Part shown: in pieces, positions 1 to 5,868 of the stretch
Layout: each line of letters starts with the position of its first letter
How positions within the stretch are numbered: position 1 is the stretch's first letter
NCBI GenBank assembly: GCA_023437865.1
Contig: JAEZFE010000203.1
Location: forward strand, 1 to 8,188
Origin: Pseudomonadota bacterium
Lineage (GTDB): Bacteria > Pseudomonadota > Alphaproteobacteria > Rhodospirillales > Magnetospirillaceae
DNA: 8,188 nt
Direction: 5' to 3'
The notes under the pieces: generated by a model
Database searches by the model: none
The model's input: only the letters and a program-made list of their open reading frames with translations
Told to the model about the DNA's origin: nothing
Made by a program: the position numbers and the translations under genes

Positions 1-1647
1 GTCGCGGGCATTGACCGCCAGGTTGATGATGACCTGATCGAACTGGCCGGGATCCACGCGAATCAGCCCGAGCTGGCGGCCGTGCACCATCTTGAGTTCG
101 ATGGTTTCGCCCAGCAGACGGCGCAGCAGGTTGTTGAGCTCGGCCAGGGCGTCGGTCACGTTCAGCAGACGCGGCTGCAACGCCTGGCGGCGCGAGAAGG
201 CCAGCAACTGGCGCACCAGCGAGGCGGCACGGTTGGCATTCTGCTTGACCTGCATGATATCGGCGAAGCTGGGATCGCCCGCGCCATGACGCTGCAGCAG
301 CAGGTCGCAGAAGCCGATCATCGCCGTCAGCAGATTGTTGAAATCGTGCGCCACGCCGCCGGCCAACTGGCCCATGGCCTGCATCTTCTGCGACTGGGCG
401 AACTGAATTTCCAGGTTGCGCTGCTCGGTGGCATCGATGAAGTGGACGATCAGGCCCGATATGTCGCCATCCTCGTGGGTGGGACTGACGAACAATTGGG
501 CGATCAGGTCGCGCCGCCCTTTGAGACCCACTTCAAGATGGGTACCCGGCAGCGAGCCAAGGATGACCCTGGCAAGCTGTTCCGCCGCCTGCGGGCGCTG
601 ATCGTCGGCGATGTAATCGGTCAGCAGGCGACCGGCGATGCCGTCATGGTCGATGCCCATCATGGCCTGGAACGCCAGATTGCAGGTGCCGATGGTGCCG
701 TCCAGCTCGATCAGCGCGATACCGACCGGGGCATCATCGAACAGCCAGCGGAAGCGGCGCTCGGCGGCGCGCAGCGCCCGTTCCCACTGATGCTCGGGCA
801 CCATGTCGCGCACCACCACCGACCGGGTGCGGATCTCGCCGCCATCGTCGAACACCGAATGGGCCAAGAGGGCCTGGAACACCTCGCCGCCACGCCCGAC
901 CAGACGCAATTCGGTGCGCTCTTCCTCGGGATCGGGGACAGTGCCCAGCACGTCGGCCAGATTGCGCCCGACCAGTTCTGAGGGAGTACGGCCCAGCCAC
1001 TCGGCCAGACGGTGGTTAACCGAGCGGATGATGCCGTCAGAATCGGCGGAATAGCAGCCCACCGGCAGGAAATCGACGAAATCCGCCAGCCACTCGTTGT
1101 CGCGCCGCAGCGTCTCCTCAATGGCGCGGCGCGCGGTGACCTCCTCGGCGAACCACGCCACGGCGCCCATGCCGGCGGGGCGGACTTCCAGCGCCAGCCA
1201 TTCACGTGTCCCGCCATCGGCGGACACCGCCACTTCCGTCCTGCGCACAGCACCGACCAGGGCCGCAGCGGCGAGGCGCTCCAACTCGGCCAGCGCGCGG
1301 TCATCGGTGCCGGCACGCTCGGCCAGCAGCGCCAGCGGGTTGGCGGCGGCCCCCAATAACCGCTTGCCCGCATGGTTGCGGAAAATCTCGGCACCGCCAG
1401 CGCCGACGATCAAACAGGCACGGGAATCGGAGTCAAGGGCACCGGACAGGAAACAGGCGTGGGAGGCATGGCCCCTCACCTCGATCCAGCGACGGACCAG
1501 TACGCCCGCAGCGGCCAGGGCAGCGGCGGCCGAAGCCGAGACGGGAACCAGCAAAGGGCCGCCATCAACGATTGCCAGCCCCGCCAAAGCCGACACCGTC
1601 GCCCCCAGGACCCAGGGCAACGGGCTGGTCCACCACTCAGTTCGCAC
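1..1647 (-). CDS. cckA: Cell-cycle hybrid histidine kinase CckA (3' part outside window)
   Basis: Membrane histidine kinase at the top of the CckA-ChpT-CtrA phosphorelay of alphaproteobacteria. I translated the open frame by hand: 549 codons without a stop, running off the left edge. Two hydrophobic segments (about residues 10-27 and 31-51) are followed by a weak PAS-like region (about 70-175), two clearer PAS domains (about 180-290 and 297-415), then a HisKA domain with the phospho-acceptor His434 in 'GGVAHDFNNLL'. The stretch after it ('GFCDLLLQRHG', 'QNANRAASLVRQLLAFSR', 'IELKMVHGR') is highly characteristic of CckA. The sequence ends in the ATPase N-box 'NLAVNARD' (542-549), so the rest of the ATPase and the receiver domain usual in the family lie outside. 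I chose the GTG at 1645-1647: it has GAAGGG 5 nt upstream and overlaps the flhB end by 11 bp, suggesting translational coupling. An upstream in-frame ATG is not evident. Confidence 0.93.
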   Translation of the reverse strand, partial: MRTEWWTSPLPWVLGATVSALAGLAIVDGGPLLVPVSASAAAALAAAGVLVRRWIEVRGHASHACFLSGALDSDSRACLIVGAGGAEIFRNHAGKRLLGAAANPLALLAERAGTDDRALAELERLAAAALVGAVRRTEVAVSADGGTREWLALEVRPAGMGAVAWFAEEVTARRAIEETLRRDNEWLADFVDFLPVGCYSADSDGIIRSVNHRLAEWLGRTPSELVGRNLADVLGTVPDPEEERTELRLVGRGGEVFQALLAHSVFDDGGEIRTRSVVVRDMVPEHQWERALRAAERRFRWLFDDAPVGIALIELDGTIGTCNLAFQAMMGIDHDGIAGRLLTDYIADDQRPQAAEQLARVILGSLPGTHLEVGLKGRRDLIAQLFVSPTHEDGDISGLIVHFIDATEQRNLEIQFAQSQKMQAMGQLAGGVAHDFNNLLTAMIGFCDLLLQRHGAGDPSFADIMQVKQNANRAASLVRQLLAFSRRQALQPRLLNVTDALAELNNLLRRLLGETIELKMVHGRQLGLIRVDPGQFDQVIINLAVNARD

Positions 1648-2707
1648 GTTGGCCCTTCAGCCGCATGACGTAGCCGATCACTTCGGCAACAGTCTTGTAG
1701 TGCTCCGGCGGAACCTCCTGGTCAAGCTCGACGGTGGCGTAGAGGGCGCGCGCCAAAGGAGGGTTCTCAACGATCGGCACATCATTGTCGGTGGCAAGAT
1801 CGCGGATGCGCTTGGCGATCAAATCGGCACCCTTGGCGACCAATATGGGGGCATCCATGGTCTCGGGCTCATATTTCAGCGCTACCGCGTAGTGGGTCGG
1901 ATTGGTGATGACCACGTTGGCCTCGGGCACCGCAGCCATCATGCGCTTGCGCGCGCGCTGCATGCGCAAGGAGCGGATACGCGCCTTGACCTGGGGATCG
2001 CCTTCCTGCTGCTTGTGCTCGTCCTTCACCTCCTGCTTGGTCATCTTCATCTTCTCCATCCAGCGCCAGTGCTGGAACAGGTAATCGCCGATGACCATGG
2101 CGGCCACCGCCAGCACGGTGACGAAGATGAGCCAGTAGAGGTGATCGTGGAGGTATTCCAGCAGATCTGGCAGTTCGACAGTGGCTAGATTCTGGAATTC
2201 GGGCAGATGGCGCCACACCAGCCAGAACAGCAGGCCGCCGACCACCGTCAGCTTGATCAGCGCCTTCACCAATTCCATCAGCTGGACCACCGAGAACATG
2301 CGCTTGGCGCCTTCCAGCGGGTTCACTTTCTTGAAATCGGGCGCCAGCTTCTTGGGCACCCACAGGAAGCCCTTGGTTTGCGCCAGCGAAACCCCCAGCG
2401 TCAGCACCACGACCACTGCCATCGGGACGGCCATGATCTTGAAAGCACCGAGCGCCAAGTGGAAAGACATCTGGCTCAGCGAGCCCGAATCCATGGAAAA
2501 GGCGTGCGGATGCTCGATCAGAGGCACCATCAGCTGCTGGAAATCGCGCGCGATCCCCGGCGCCAGCATGCCGACGATGATCAGACCGGCCAACAACGAG
2601 GCAAAAATCTTTGCCTCGGCGGATTGAACGACGTTGCCTTCCTTGCGCGCCTCGTCGAGCTTTTTACCTGTTGGCTCTTCTGTTTTGTCGTCCGAATCCT
2701 CGGCCAT
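1637..2707 (-). CDS. flhB: Flagellar export switch protein FlhB
   Basis: Inner-membrane component of the flagellar type III export apparatus; its cytoplasmic domain changes substrate choice from rod/hook to filament proteins after self-cleavage. The 356-residue protein begins with the family-typical charged 'DKTEEPTGKKLDEARKEG', has four membrane segments (about 31-50, 85-108, 142-163, 187-207), a basic linker, and a cytoplasmic domain carrying the autocleavage motif N269-P270-T271-H272 followed by 'YAVALKY'. Cleavage between N269 and P270 is known for the family. The tail after the domain is short, so the protein is somewhat shorter than the 382-residue enterobacterial form. The ATG has GAGG 6 nt upstream, and this site overlaps the fliR stop; the gap to fliR is 3 bp. 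Its last 11 bp overlap the start of cckA. Confidence 0.97.
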   Translation of the reverse strand: MAEDSDDKTEEPTGKKLDEARKEGNVVQSAEAKIFASLLAGLIIVGMLAPGIARDFQQLMVPLIEHPHAFSMDSGSLSQMSFHLALGAFKIMAVPMAVVVVLTLGVSLAQTKGFLWVPKKLAPDFKKVNPLEGAKRMFSVVQLMELVKALIKLTVVGGLLFWLVWRHLPEFQNLATVELPDLLEYLHDHLYWLIFVTVLAVAAMVIGDYLFQHWRWMEKMKMTKQEVKDEHKQQEGDPQVKARIRSLRMQRARKRMMAAVPEANVVITNPTHYAVALKYEPETMDAPILVAKGADLIAKRIRDLATDNDVPIVENPPLARALYATVELDQEVPPEHYKTVAEVIGYVMRLKGQRAN

Positions 2708-2710
2708 GGG

Positions 2711-3484
2711 CTACCTCGCCACGAACGGCATGAGACTGGCTTCGAAGAAGCGAAGAAAGACGATGACCATGACTGGCAGGGCCACCATCAGCATCCACAA
2801 GCCGGAAAACACCTGCAACGGCAGTGCGACGAAGAACACCTGGATCTGTGGCGCCAGACGCGACAGCAGGCCCAGCCCCACGTAGAAGACCAGTCCATAG
2901 ACGAGCAGCGGCGCCGCCAGCCTGACGCCGACGCCGAAGCTTTCCGACAGCATGTGCGACAGCGTTTCGGAGAAATCGCTAAGCGGCAGCGGCTGGCCGG
3001 GCACGAAGGTGGCGTAGGAATCCACCAGCGCGTGAATCATCAGGTGGTGCATGTCGGTGGCGAACAGTGCCAGCAGCGCCACGTTGGCAAGGAAAGCGGT
3101 CAGCGTTGAACTTTGCTGCTCGGCCACGATGTCATACGAAAAAGCATTAGTCAGGCCGATCTGAAAGCCGATGAAGGTGCCAGCGACGTTCATGGCACTC
3201 ATTACCACCTGGGTGACGAGACCCAGGAACACGCCAACCAGCACCTCACCGCCGATTAACAGCATCAGCGCGCCCAGATGGCGCGGCAGATTGGGGTATA
3301 GCGGGCCCACGATGGGAAGCAGGACTAGGGACAGCGCCAGCGCCAGGATCAGGCGGATCCGGACGGAGACCACGGTGCCGCCGAAGCCGGGGAACAGCAT
3401 CAACGCCGCGCCGATGCGCGTGAACACCATGAAGAAGCGATAGATGTCGAGGGTCAGGATCTCGTTGAGGACTGACCCGCTCAT
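2711..3484 (-). CDS. fliR: Flagellar export gate protein FliR
   Basis: One of the FliP-FliQ-FliR export-gate subunits, sitting at the centre of the MS ring. The 257-residue protein is almost entirely hydrophobic, with about six membrane segments (roughly 12-30, 41-62, 68-95, 125-150, 175-205, 210-240). Family-typical stretches are 'FTRIGAALMLFPGFGG' near the N-terminus, 'GEVLVGVFLGLVTQ' and 'GFQIGLTNAFSYD' in the middle, and 'PQIQVFFVALPLQ' near the C-terminus. Its ATG overlaps the fliQ stop as ATGA (4 bp), which suggests coupled translation and fits the fixed ratio of gate subunits. It is full length for the family. Confidence 0.96.
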   Translation of the reverse strand: MSGSVLNEILTLDIYRFFMVFTRIGAALMLFPGFGGTVVSVRIRLILALALSLVLLPIVGPLYPNLPRHLGALMLLIGGEVLVGVFLGLVTQVVMSAMNVAGTFIGFQIGLTNAFSYDIVAEQQSSTLTAFLANVALLALFATDMHHLMIHALVDSYATFVPGQPLPLSDFSETLSHMLSESFGVGVRLAAPLLVYGLVFYVGLGLLSRLAPQIQVFFVALPLQVFSGLWMLMVALPVMVIVFLRFFEASLMPFVAR

Positions 3485-3750
3485 CCGCCGCCTGCCACCG
3501 CGCGATCCAGCATGGCCTTCCAGAAATCGTTCATGGTGTTGAGCATGAACGGCAGGAACAGCAGTAGCGAGCCGAAGACCAGCAGCACCTTCGGCACGAA
3601 GGTCAAGGTCTGCTCTTGAATCTGGGTCAGGGTTTGCAAGATCGAAATGACCAGGCCCACCGCCAGCGCGGTGAGCAGCGGCGGCGCTGAGACGATCACC
3701 AGCGTGGTGATGCCATGGCGCGCGATGTCGATCAGCTCTGCCTCGGTCAT
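3481..3750 (-). CDS. fliQ: Flagellar export gate protein FliQ
   Basis: Small two-helix membrane subunit of the FliPQR export gate. The 89-residue product matches the usual family length and shows two hydrophobic hairpin segments (about 14-38 and 52-75) joined by the conserved polar stretch 'ILQTLTQIQEQTLTFVPK'. I chose the ATG at 3748-3750 because it gives the standard 'MTEAELIDIARHGI' start. The frame stays open upstream to an ATG at 3844-3846, but the extra 32 residues are arginine- and proline-rich, unlike FliQ, and coincide with a palindrome-rich non-coding stretch. A purine-rich AAGGGG lies 9 nt upstream of the chosen start. Confidence 0.95.
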   Translation of the reverse strand: MTEAELIDIARHGITTLVIVSAPPLLTALAVGLVISILQTLTQIQEQTLTFVPKVLLVFGSLLLFLPFMLNTMNDFWKAMLDRAVAGGG

Positions 3751-3889
3751 GGAAAATGGCCCCTTGGGCTCCGGGCGGGAGCTCCGCCCCCTGGGCTCAC
3801 GCTCGCATGCGCGAGCGGGGCCCACGTGGGGAGCATACATCCACAAGATGCCGGCGAAGCCCGCGGGGCCCCGTCGCGCTGCCCCGTCA
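3751..3889. repeat. Palindrome-rich gap between fliE and fliQ
   Basis: This 139-bp stretch interrupts an otherwise tightly packed operon. It contains several exact inverted repeats: GGGCGG/CCGCCC with a 5-nt loop (3773-3789), CGCTCGC/GCGAGCG with a 4-nt loop (3800-3817), and the short palindromes CCCACGTGGG (3821-3830), CCCGCGGG (3860-3867) and GGGGCCCC (3865-3872). TGGGCTC also occurs twice directly, 27 bp apart (3765 and 3792). None of the stems is followed by a T tract on the minus strand, so they do not look like intrinsic terminators. They may be REP-like elements or RNA structures that set the relative expression of the rod genes and export-gate genes. No convincing promoter was seen here. 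Confidence 0.6.
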
Positions 3890-4201
3890 TTAGATCGGCA
3901 TGCGCATGATTTCTTGGTAGGCGTTGATGACCTTGTCGCGGACGGTCACGACGGTCTCCAGCGTCATCTCGGCGTTGGTGACGGCCGCGACCACTTCGCG
4001 GATGTCGGCCTTACCGGCAATGGCGGCGGCGGATTGCGTCTCCGCTTCCTTCATGGAGCCCACCGCAACCTTGGCGGCGTCCTTGAGCACGGCGGCGAAG
4101 TCGGTGCCCGGCACCGGCGCGGGCGTGTCGCGCGCCTCCATGGCGTCGCCGGCCTTGGCAAAGGACTGATAGGCGTTGATGGCGTCGGTGATGCGGGTCA
4201 T
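3890..4201 (-). CDS. fliE: Flagellar hook-basal body protein FliE
   Basis: FliE links the MS ring and export gate to the proximal rod and is among the first proteins exported. The 103-residue product is helical, soluble and of normal length. It shows a short N-terminal helix, a region 'GTDFAAVLKDAA', and the diagnostic C-terminus 'VRDKVINAYQEIMRMPI'. It lies 28 bp downstream of flgC in the same direction, the usual flgB-flgC-fliE order. AGGA lies about 10 nt upstream of the ATG, a slightly long spacing. Confidence 0.96.
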   Translation of the reverse strand: MTRITDAINAYQSFAKAGDAMEARDTPAPVPGTDFAAVLKDAAKVAVGSMKEAETQSAAAIAGKADIREVVAAVTNAEMTLETVVTVRDKVINAYQEIMRMPI

Positions 4202-4229
4202 GACGTCGTTTTCCTAAATGAGCTCGGGC

Positions 4230-4640
4230 CTAGCGGAGCATTTCAACGGTGCGCGACAGCAATTGCTTCGACGAGGTGATCACAGCCAGATTCGCCTCGT
4301 AGGAGCGCTGGGCCTCGCGCATGTCCATCATCTCGATCAGCGGATTGACGTTGGGAGCCAGCACATAGCCGTCCTTGTCGGCGGCGGGATGCTTCGGGTC
4401 GTAGCGGCGCTGAAACTCGGACTGGTCGGGGCGCACCTTGTCGACCTTCACGGTCTGCACGCCGTTGGCACGGTCCAACTCGTTCTTGAACGACACCACC
4501 TTGCGGCGATAGGGCTGGCCGTCCGGGGTCTGCGCCAGGCTGTCGACGTTGGCGAGGTTCTGGGAAATGACACGCAGGCGCTCGCTCTGGGCCTTCATGC
4601 CCGACAGCGCAATGCGGGAGCTTTTCTGCAGTTCGTCCAT
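4230..4640 (-). CDS. flgC: Flagellar proximal rod protein FlgC
   Basis: Proximal rod subunit, exported through the flagellar apparatus without a cleaved signal peptide. The 136-residue product has the N-terminal rod/hook helix with the conserved 'ISQNLANVDS' motif (about 25-34), the middle segment 'YVLAPNVNPLIEMMDMREAQRSYEAN', which is the family's most conserved stretch, and a C-terminal coiled helix ending 'LLSRTVEMLR'. Length is normal. An AGGA sits 7 nt before the ATG and overlaps the end of flgB; the gap between the genes is 9 bp. Confidence 0.97.
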   Translation of the reverse strand: MDELQKSSRIALSGMKAQSERLRVISQNLANVDSLAQTPDGQPYRRKVVSFKNELDRANGVQTVKVDKVRPDQSEFQRRYDPKHPAADKDGYVLAPNVNPLIEMMDMREAQRSYEANLAVITSSKQLLSRTVEMLR

Positions 4641-4649
4641 GGCCTAGTC

Positions 4650-5048
4650 CTACATACCCTTGCCAAGCGCGGTGCGGATCATTTTGTACTGCTTCTGGAA
4701 CAGCGAAGCGGCGGTATCGTAAGCGGTCTTGGCCTCGCCGATCTTGGCGATCTGCTCCTCCAGCACCACGGCATTGCCGTCGGGCGAGGATTCGAACGCC
4801 TTTTTCTGGCTCACCACGTTGATGGTATCGGCAACGACCGGCTGAACATGGAGCGGATTAGTCACCGCCACCTGGACCGGCTGCTGGGTCTGGCCCAGCA
4901 CGGTCTTGAAGTCGAAAGGCTTAAGATCGTTGGGAACGTATTTCGGGGTGTTGGCGTTCACCACGTTCTCGGACAGGACTTCCTGGCGCTTCGCCACCCA
5001 GTCCATCCGGCCCCTGGCAAGGGCGACTACGCTCAGCTTGTCGAACAT
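4650..5048 (-). CDS. flgB: Flagellar proximal rod protein FlgB
   Basis: Proximal rod subunit and first gene of the minus-strand operon. The 132-residue product carries the N-terminal rod signature 'LSENVVNANTPKYVPNDLKPFDF' and the C-terminal helix 'AASLFQKQYKMIRTALGKGM'. I chose the ATG at 5046-5048 because GAGGGG lies 8 nt upstream and the protein then starts in the family-typical way ('MFDKLSVVALA'). An in-frame ATG at 5082-5084 would add 12 residues rich in glycine and proline and has no ribosome binding site. It faces the control region at 5049-5212. Confidence 0.96.
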   Translation of the reverse strand: MFDKLSVVALARGRMDWVAKRQEVLSENVVNANTPKYVPNDLKPFDFKTVLGQTQQPVQVAVTNPLHVQPVVADTINVVSQKKAFESSPDGNAVVLEEQIAKIGEAKTAYDTAASLFQKQYKMIRTALGKGM

Positions 5049-5109
5049 GGCACCAGCCCCTCGAAACCCTGGGGGAATCCCCATCGGACACCACTATGCC
5101 CGGACGCCC

Positions 5110-5124
5110 TTAAAAAACGGTGAA
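5110..5124. promoter_or_regulatory. Degenerate CtrA box, TTAA-N7-TGAA
   Basis: TTAA, seven bases (AAAACGG), TGAA: one mismatch from the CtrA core. It starts 33 bp from the start of the exact box, about three helical turns, so dimers on the two sites would lie on the same DNA face. It could be a lower-affinity site serving the flgB side. The call depends on the neighbouring exact box. Confidence 0.45.
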
Positions 5125-5142
5125 TCCGCGCATTTGGCAGTT

Positions 5143-5157
5143 TTAACCGTTCTTTAA
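5143..5157. promoter_or_regulatory. CtrA box, exact TTAA-N7-TTAA
   Basis: The sequence reads TTAA, seven bases (CCGTTCT), TTAA: a perfect match to the core CtrA consensus of Caulobacter and other alphaproteobacteria. The first half TTAACCGT also matches seven of eight positions of the TTAACCAT half-site. It sits midway between two flagellar operons, the usual place for CtrA targets. Since the core is palindromic it could serve either direction. Confidence 0.75.
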
Positions 5158-5170
5158 GCGCGCCCGCCGG

Positions 5171-5183
5171 AGACTCGGAGTCT
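5171..5183. promoter_or_regulatory. 13-bp palindrome carrying two GANTC sites
   Basis: AGACTC-G-GAGTCT is a perfect palindrome around one central base. It contains GACTC (5172-5176) and GAGTC (5178-5182), both matching the CcrM methylation sequence GANTC. It lies 14 bp past the exact CtrA box and 29 bp before the chosen start of the plus-strand operon, where a core promoter is expected. A role in methylation-dependent transcription is an inference. Confidence 0.5.
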
Positions 5184-5212
5184 AACGGCTTTCAGTGCGG
5201 ATGGGAACCTTG

Positions 5213-5557
5213 ATGGGCCGAGACCTGTGGGACGAAGAGGGCGAAGCCGAACCCGCCACGCCGCCCAGGCGTCAGGTCGCGGTGGCCCTGGAATACGACC
5301 CCAACGCCGCCGACGCGCCGCGGGTGACCGCATCGGGCAAAGGGGCCCTGGCCGAGCAGATACTGAATATCGCCTTCGCCAACGGTGTGAAAGTCAGGAC
5401 CGACCCCGATCTCGCCCAGGTGCTGGCGGCGGTCGAGGTTGACACCGTGATCCCCATCGAGGCCTTCGCGGCGGTGGCGGAAATCCTGGCATACGTCTAT
5501 CGGGCCAACAATCAGGCGGTCCCCACCAAGACCGTCAACAACGCGGAAACAGCATGA
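5213..5557 (+). CDS. Stand-alone FlhB cytoplasmic-domain homologue (FlhX/FhlB type)
   Basis: The 114-residue product matches only the C-terminal cytoplasmic domain of FlhB; it has no membrane segment. Compare 'AVALEYDP' here with 'AVALKYEP' in the FlhB of this window, and 'AVAEILAYV' with 'TVAEVIGYV'. The autocleavage tetrad NPTH is absent: residues before 'AVALEY' read 'PPRRQV', so the protein should not self-cleave. Homologues of this kind (the COG2257 group; FlhX of Helicobacter pylori) resemble the cleaved half of FlhB, and H. pylori FlhX can stand in for it. A role in export switching is therefore likely but not shown here. The ATG at 5213 has GGGA 6 nt upstream; GTG 5195 and ATG 5201 are in frame but lack a ribosome binding site. 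The stop overlaps the next gene as ATGA. Confidence 0.85.
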   Translation: MGRDLWDEEGEAEPATPPRRQVAVALEYDPNAADAPRVTASGKGALAEQILNIAFANGVKVRTDPDLAQVLAAVEVDTVIPIEAFAAVAEILAYVYRANNQAVPTKTVNNAETA

Positions 5558-5862
5558 CCACCGCCGCCGCCACCGCCACCCAGTTGCGCGAGGAATTGGA
5601 CAAGGCCGCCTCGCTCGTCCTCACCGCCCGGCGGCTGCTCGGCACCGGCACCATGGTCGATCTGTCGGCCTTGGAGGGCAAGGTGCGCTTCATCTGCGAG
5701 CAGCTTGCCGGCATGGACCGCGATTGCGGCCGTCCGCTTCTGCCCGTCATGGAGGCGTTGATCGGCGACCTGGACAGCCTGGCCCAGGCCATCCAGGATC
5801 GCACCGAGCCGCCGCCCATGCATCGCGCCAGCGCCTACCAGACGCCCCCCGGCGGAGCCTGA
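5554..5862 (+). CDS. Uncharacterised small helical protein in the fliO-fliP operon
   Basis: I do not recognise this 102-residue protein. It has no signal peptide or membrane segment. Residues about 5-30 ('TATQLREELDKAASLVLTARRLL') and about 36-82 ('VDLSALEGKVRFICEQLAGMDRD...MEALIGDLDSLAQAIQDR') look like amphipathic helices, ending in a proline-rich tail. It contains two cysteines (in 'RFICEQL' and 'RDCGRP'). It overlaps the previous gene by ATGA and ends 6 bp before fliO, so it is surely co-transcribed with export-apparatus genes. Size and helicity would suit a flagellar chaperone or export regulator, such as a FliT- or FlgN-like protein, but I see no specific motif for either. Coding is supported by the coupling and by GC-rich third positions. 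Confidence 0.75.
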   Translation: MTTAAATATQLREELDKAASLVLTARRLLGTGTMVDLSALEGKVRFICEQLAGMDRDCGRPLLPVMEALIGDLDSLAQAIQDRTEPPPMHRASAYQTPPGGA

Positions 5863-5868
5863 CCGCCC

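Larger units (their letters stand above)
5109..5158. repeat. Inverted repeat with 13-bp arms around both CtrA boxes
   Basis: Left arm CTTAAAAAACGGT (5109-5121) and right arm ACCGTTCTTTAAG (5146-5158) are reverse complements at 12 of 13 positions, separated by 24 bp. Each arm holds one TTAA-based half of the predicted CtrA sites, so the two boxes are arranged in mirror symmetry toward the two divergent operons. Confidence 0.7.
5049..5212. promoter_or_regulatory. Divergent flagellar control region
   Basis: This 164-bp gap separates the flgB operon from the fliO-fliP operon and is AT-richer at its centre than anything around it. It holds one exact and one degenerate CtrA box, a 13-bp inverted repeat, four GANTC motifs (5075-5079, 5122-5126, 5172-5176, 5178-5182) and two short palindromes centred on GANTC sites. 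I could not assign convincing -35/-10 elements for either direction, as is often the case for activator-dependent promoters. Regulation by CtrA and possibly by CcrM methylation is inferred from the motifs alone. Confidence 0.75.

Noticed and set aside
82..1394. Long open frames on the plus strand (for example 82-981) and a minus-strand frame at 711-1394
   Set aside because: They overlap cckA in other frames, are rich in His, Arg, Gln and Ser in the manner of GC-rich shadow translations, and have no family features. The minus frame that gives CckA covers the whole stretch.
2207..3109. A 300-residue open frame antisense to flhB and fliR
   Set aside because: Composition is dominated by His, Gln and Arg, no domain is recognisable, and the opposite strand codes for two clear flagellar proteins.
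3751..3846. N-terminal extension of FliQ to the ATG at 3844-3846
   Set aside because: The added residues are Arg/Pro-rich and unlike FliQ, while the ATG at 3748-3750 gives the exact usual family length of 89 residues.
4218..5123. A 301-residue open frame antisense to flgC and flgB
   Set aside because: It is the mirror of two certain rod genes and of the control region; Leu/His-rich shadow composition.
5133..5150. Possible sigma-54 promoter at TTGGCAG in the control region
   Set aside because: The GC of the -12 element is missing at the required distance, so only half of the consensus is present.
5130..5156. Possible sigma-28 promoter on the minus strand (TAAA-N14-GCCAAATG)
   Set aside because: Spacing is one base short and the -10 box matches poorly; rod and export-gate genes are also not usual sigma-28 targets.
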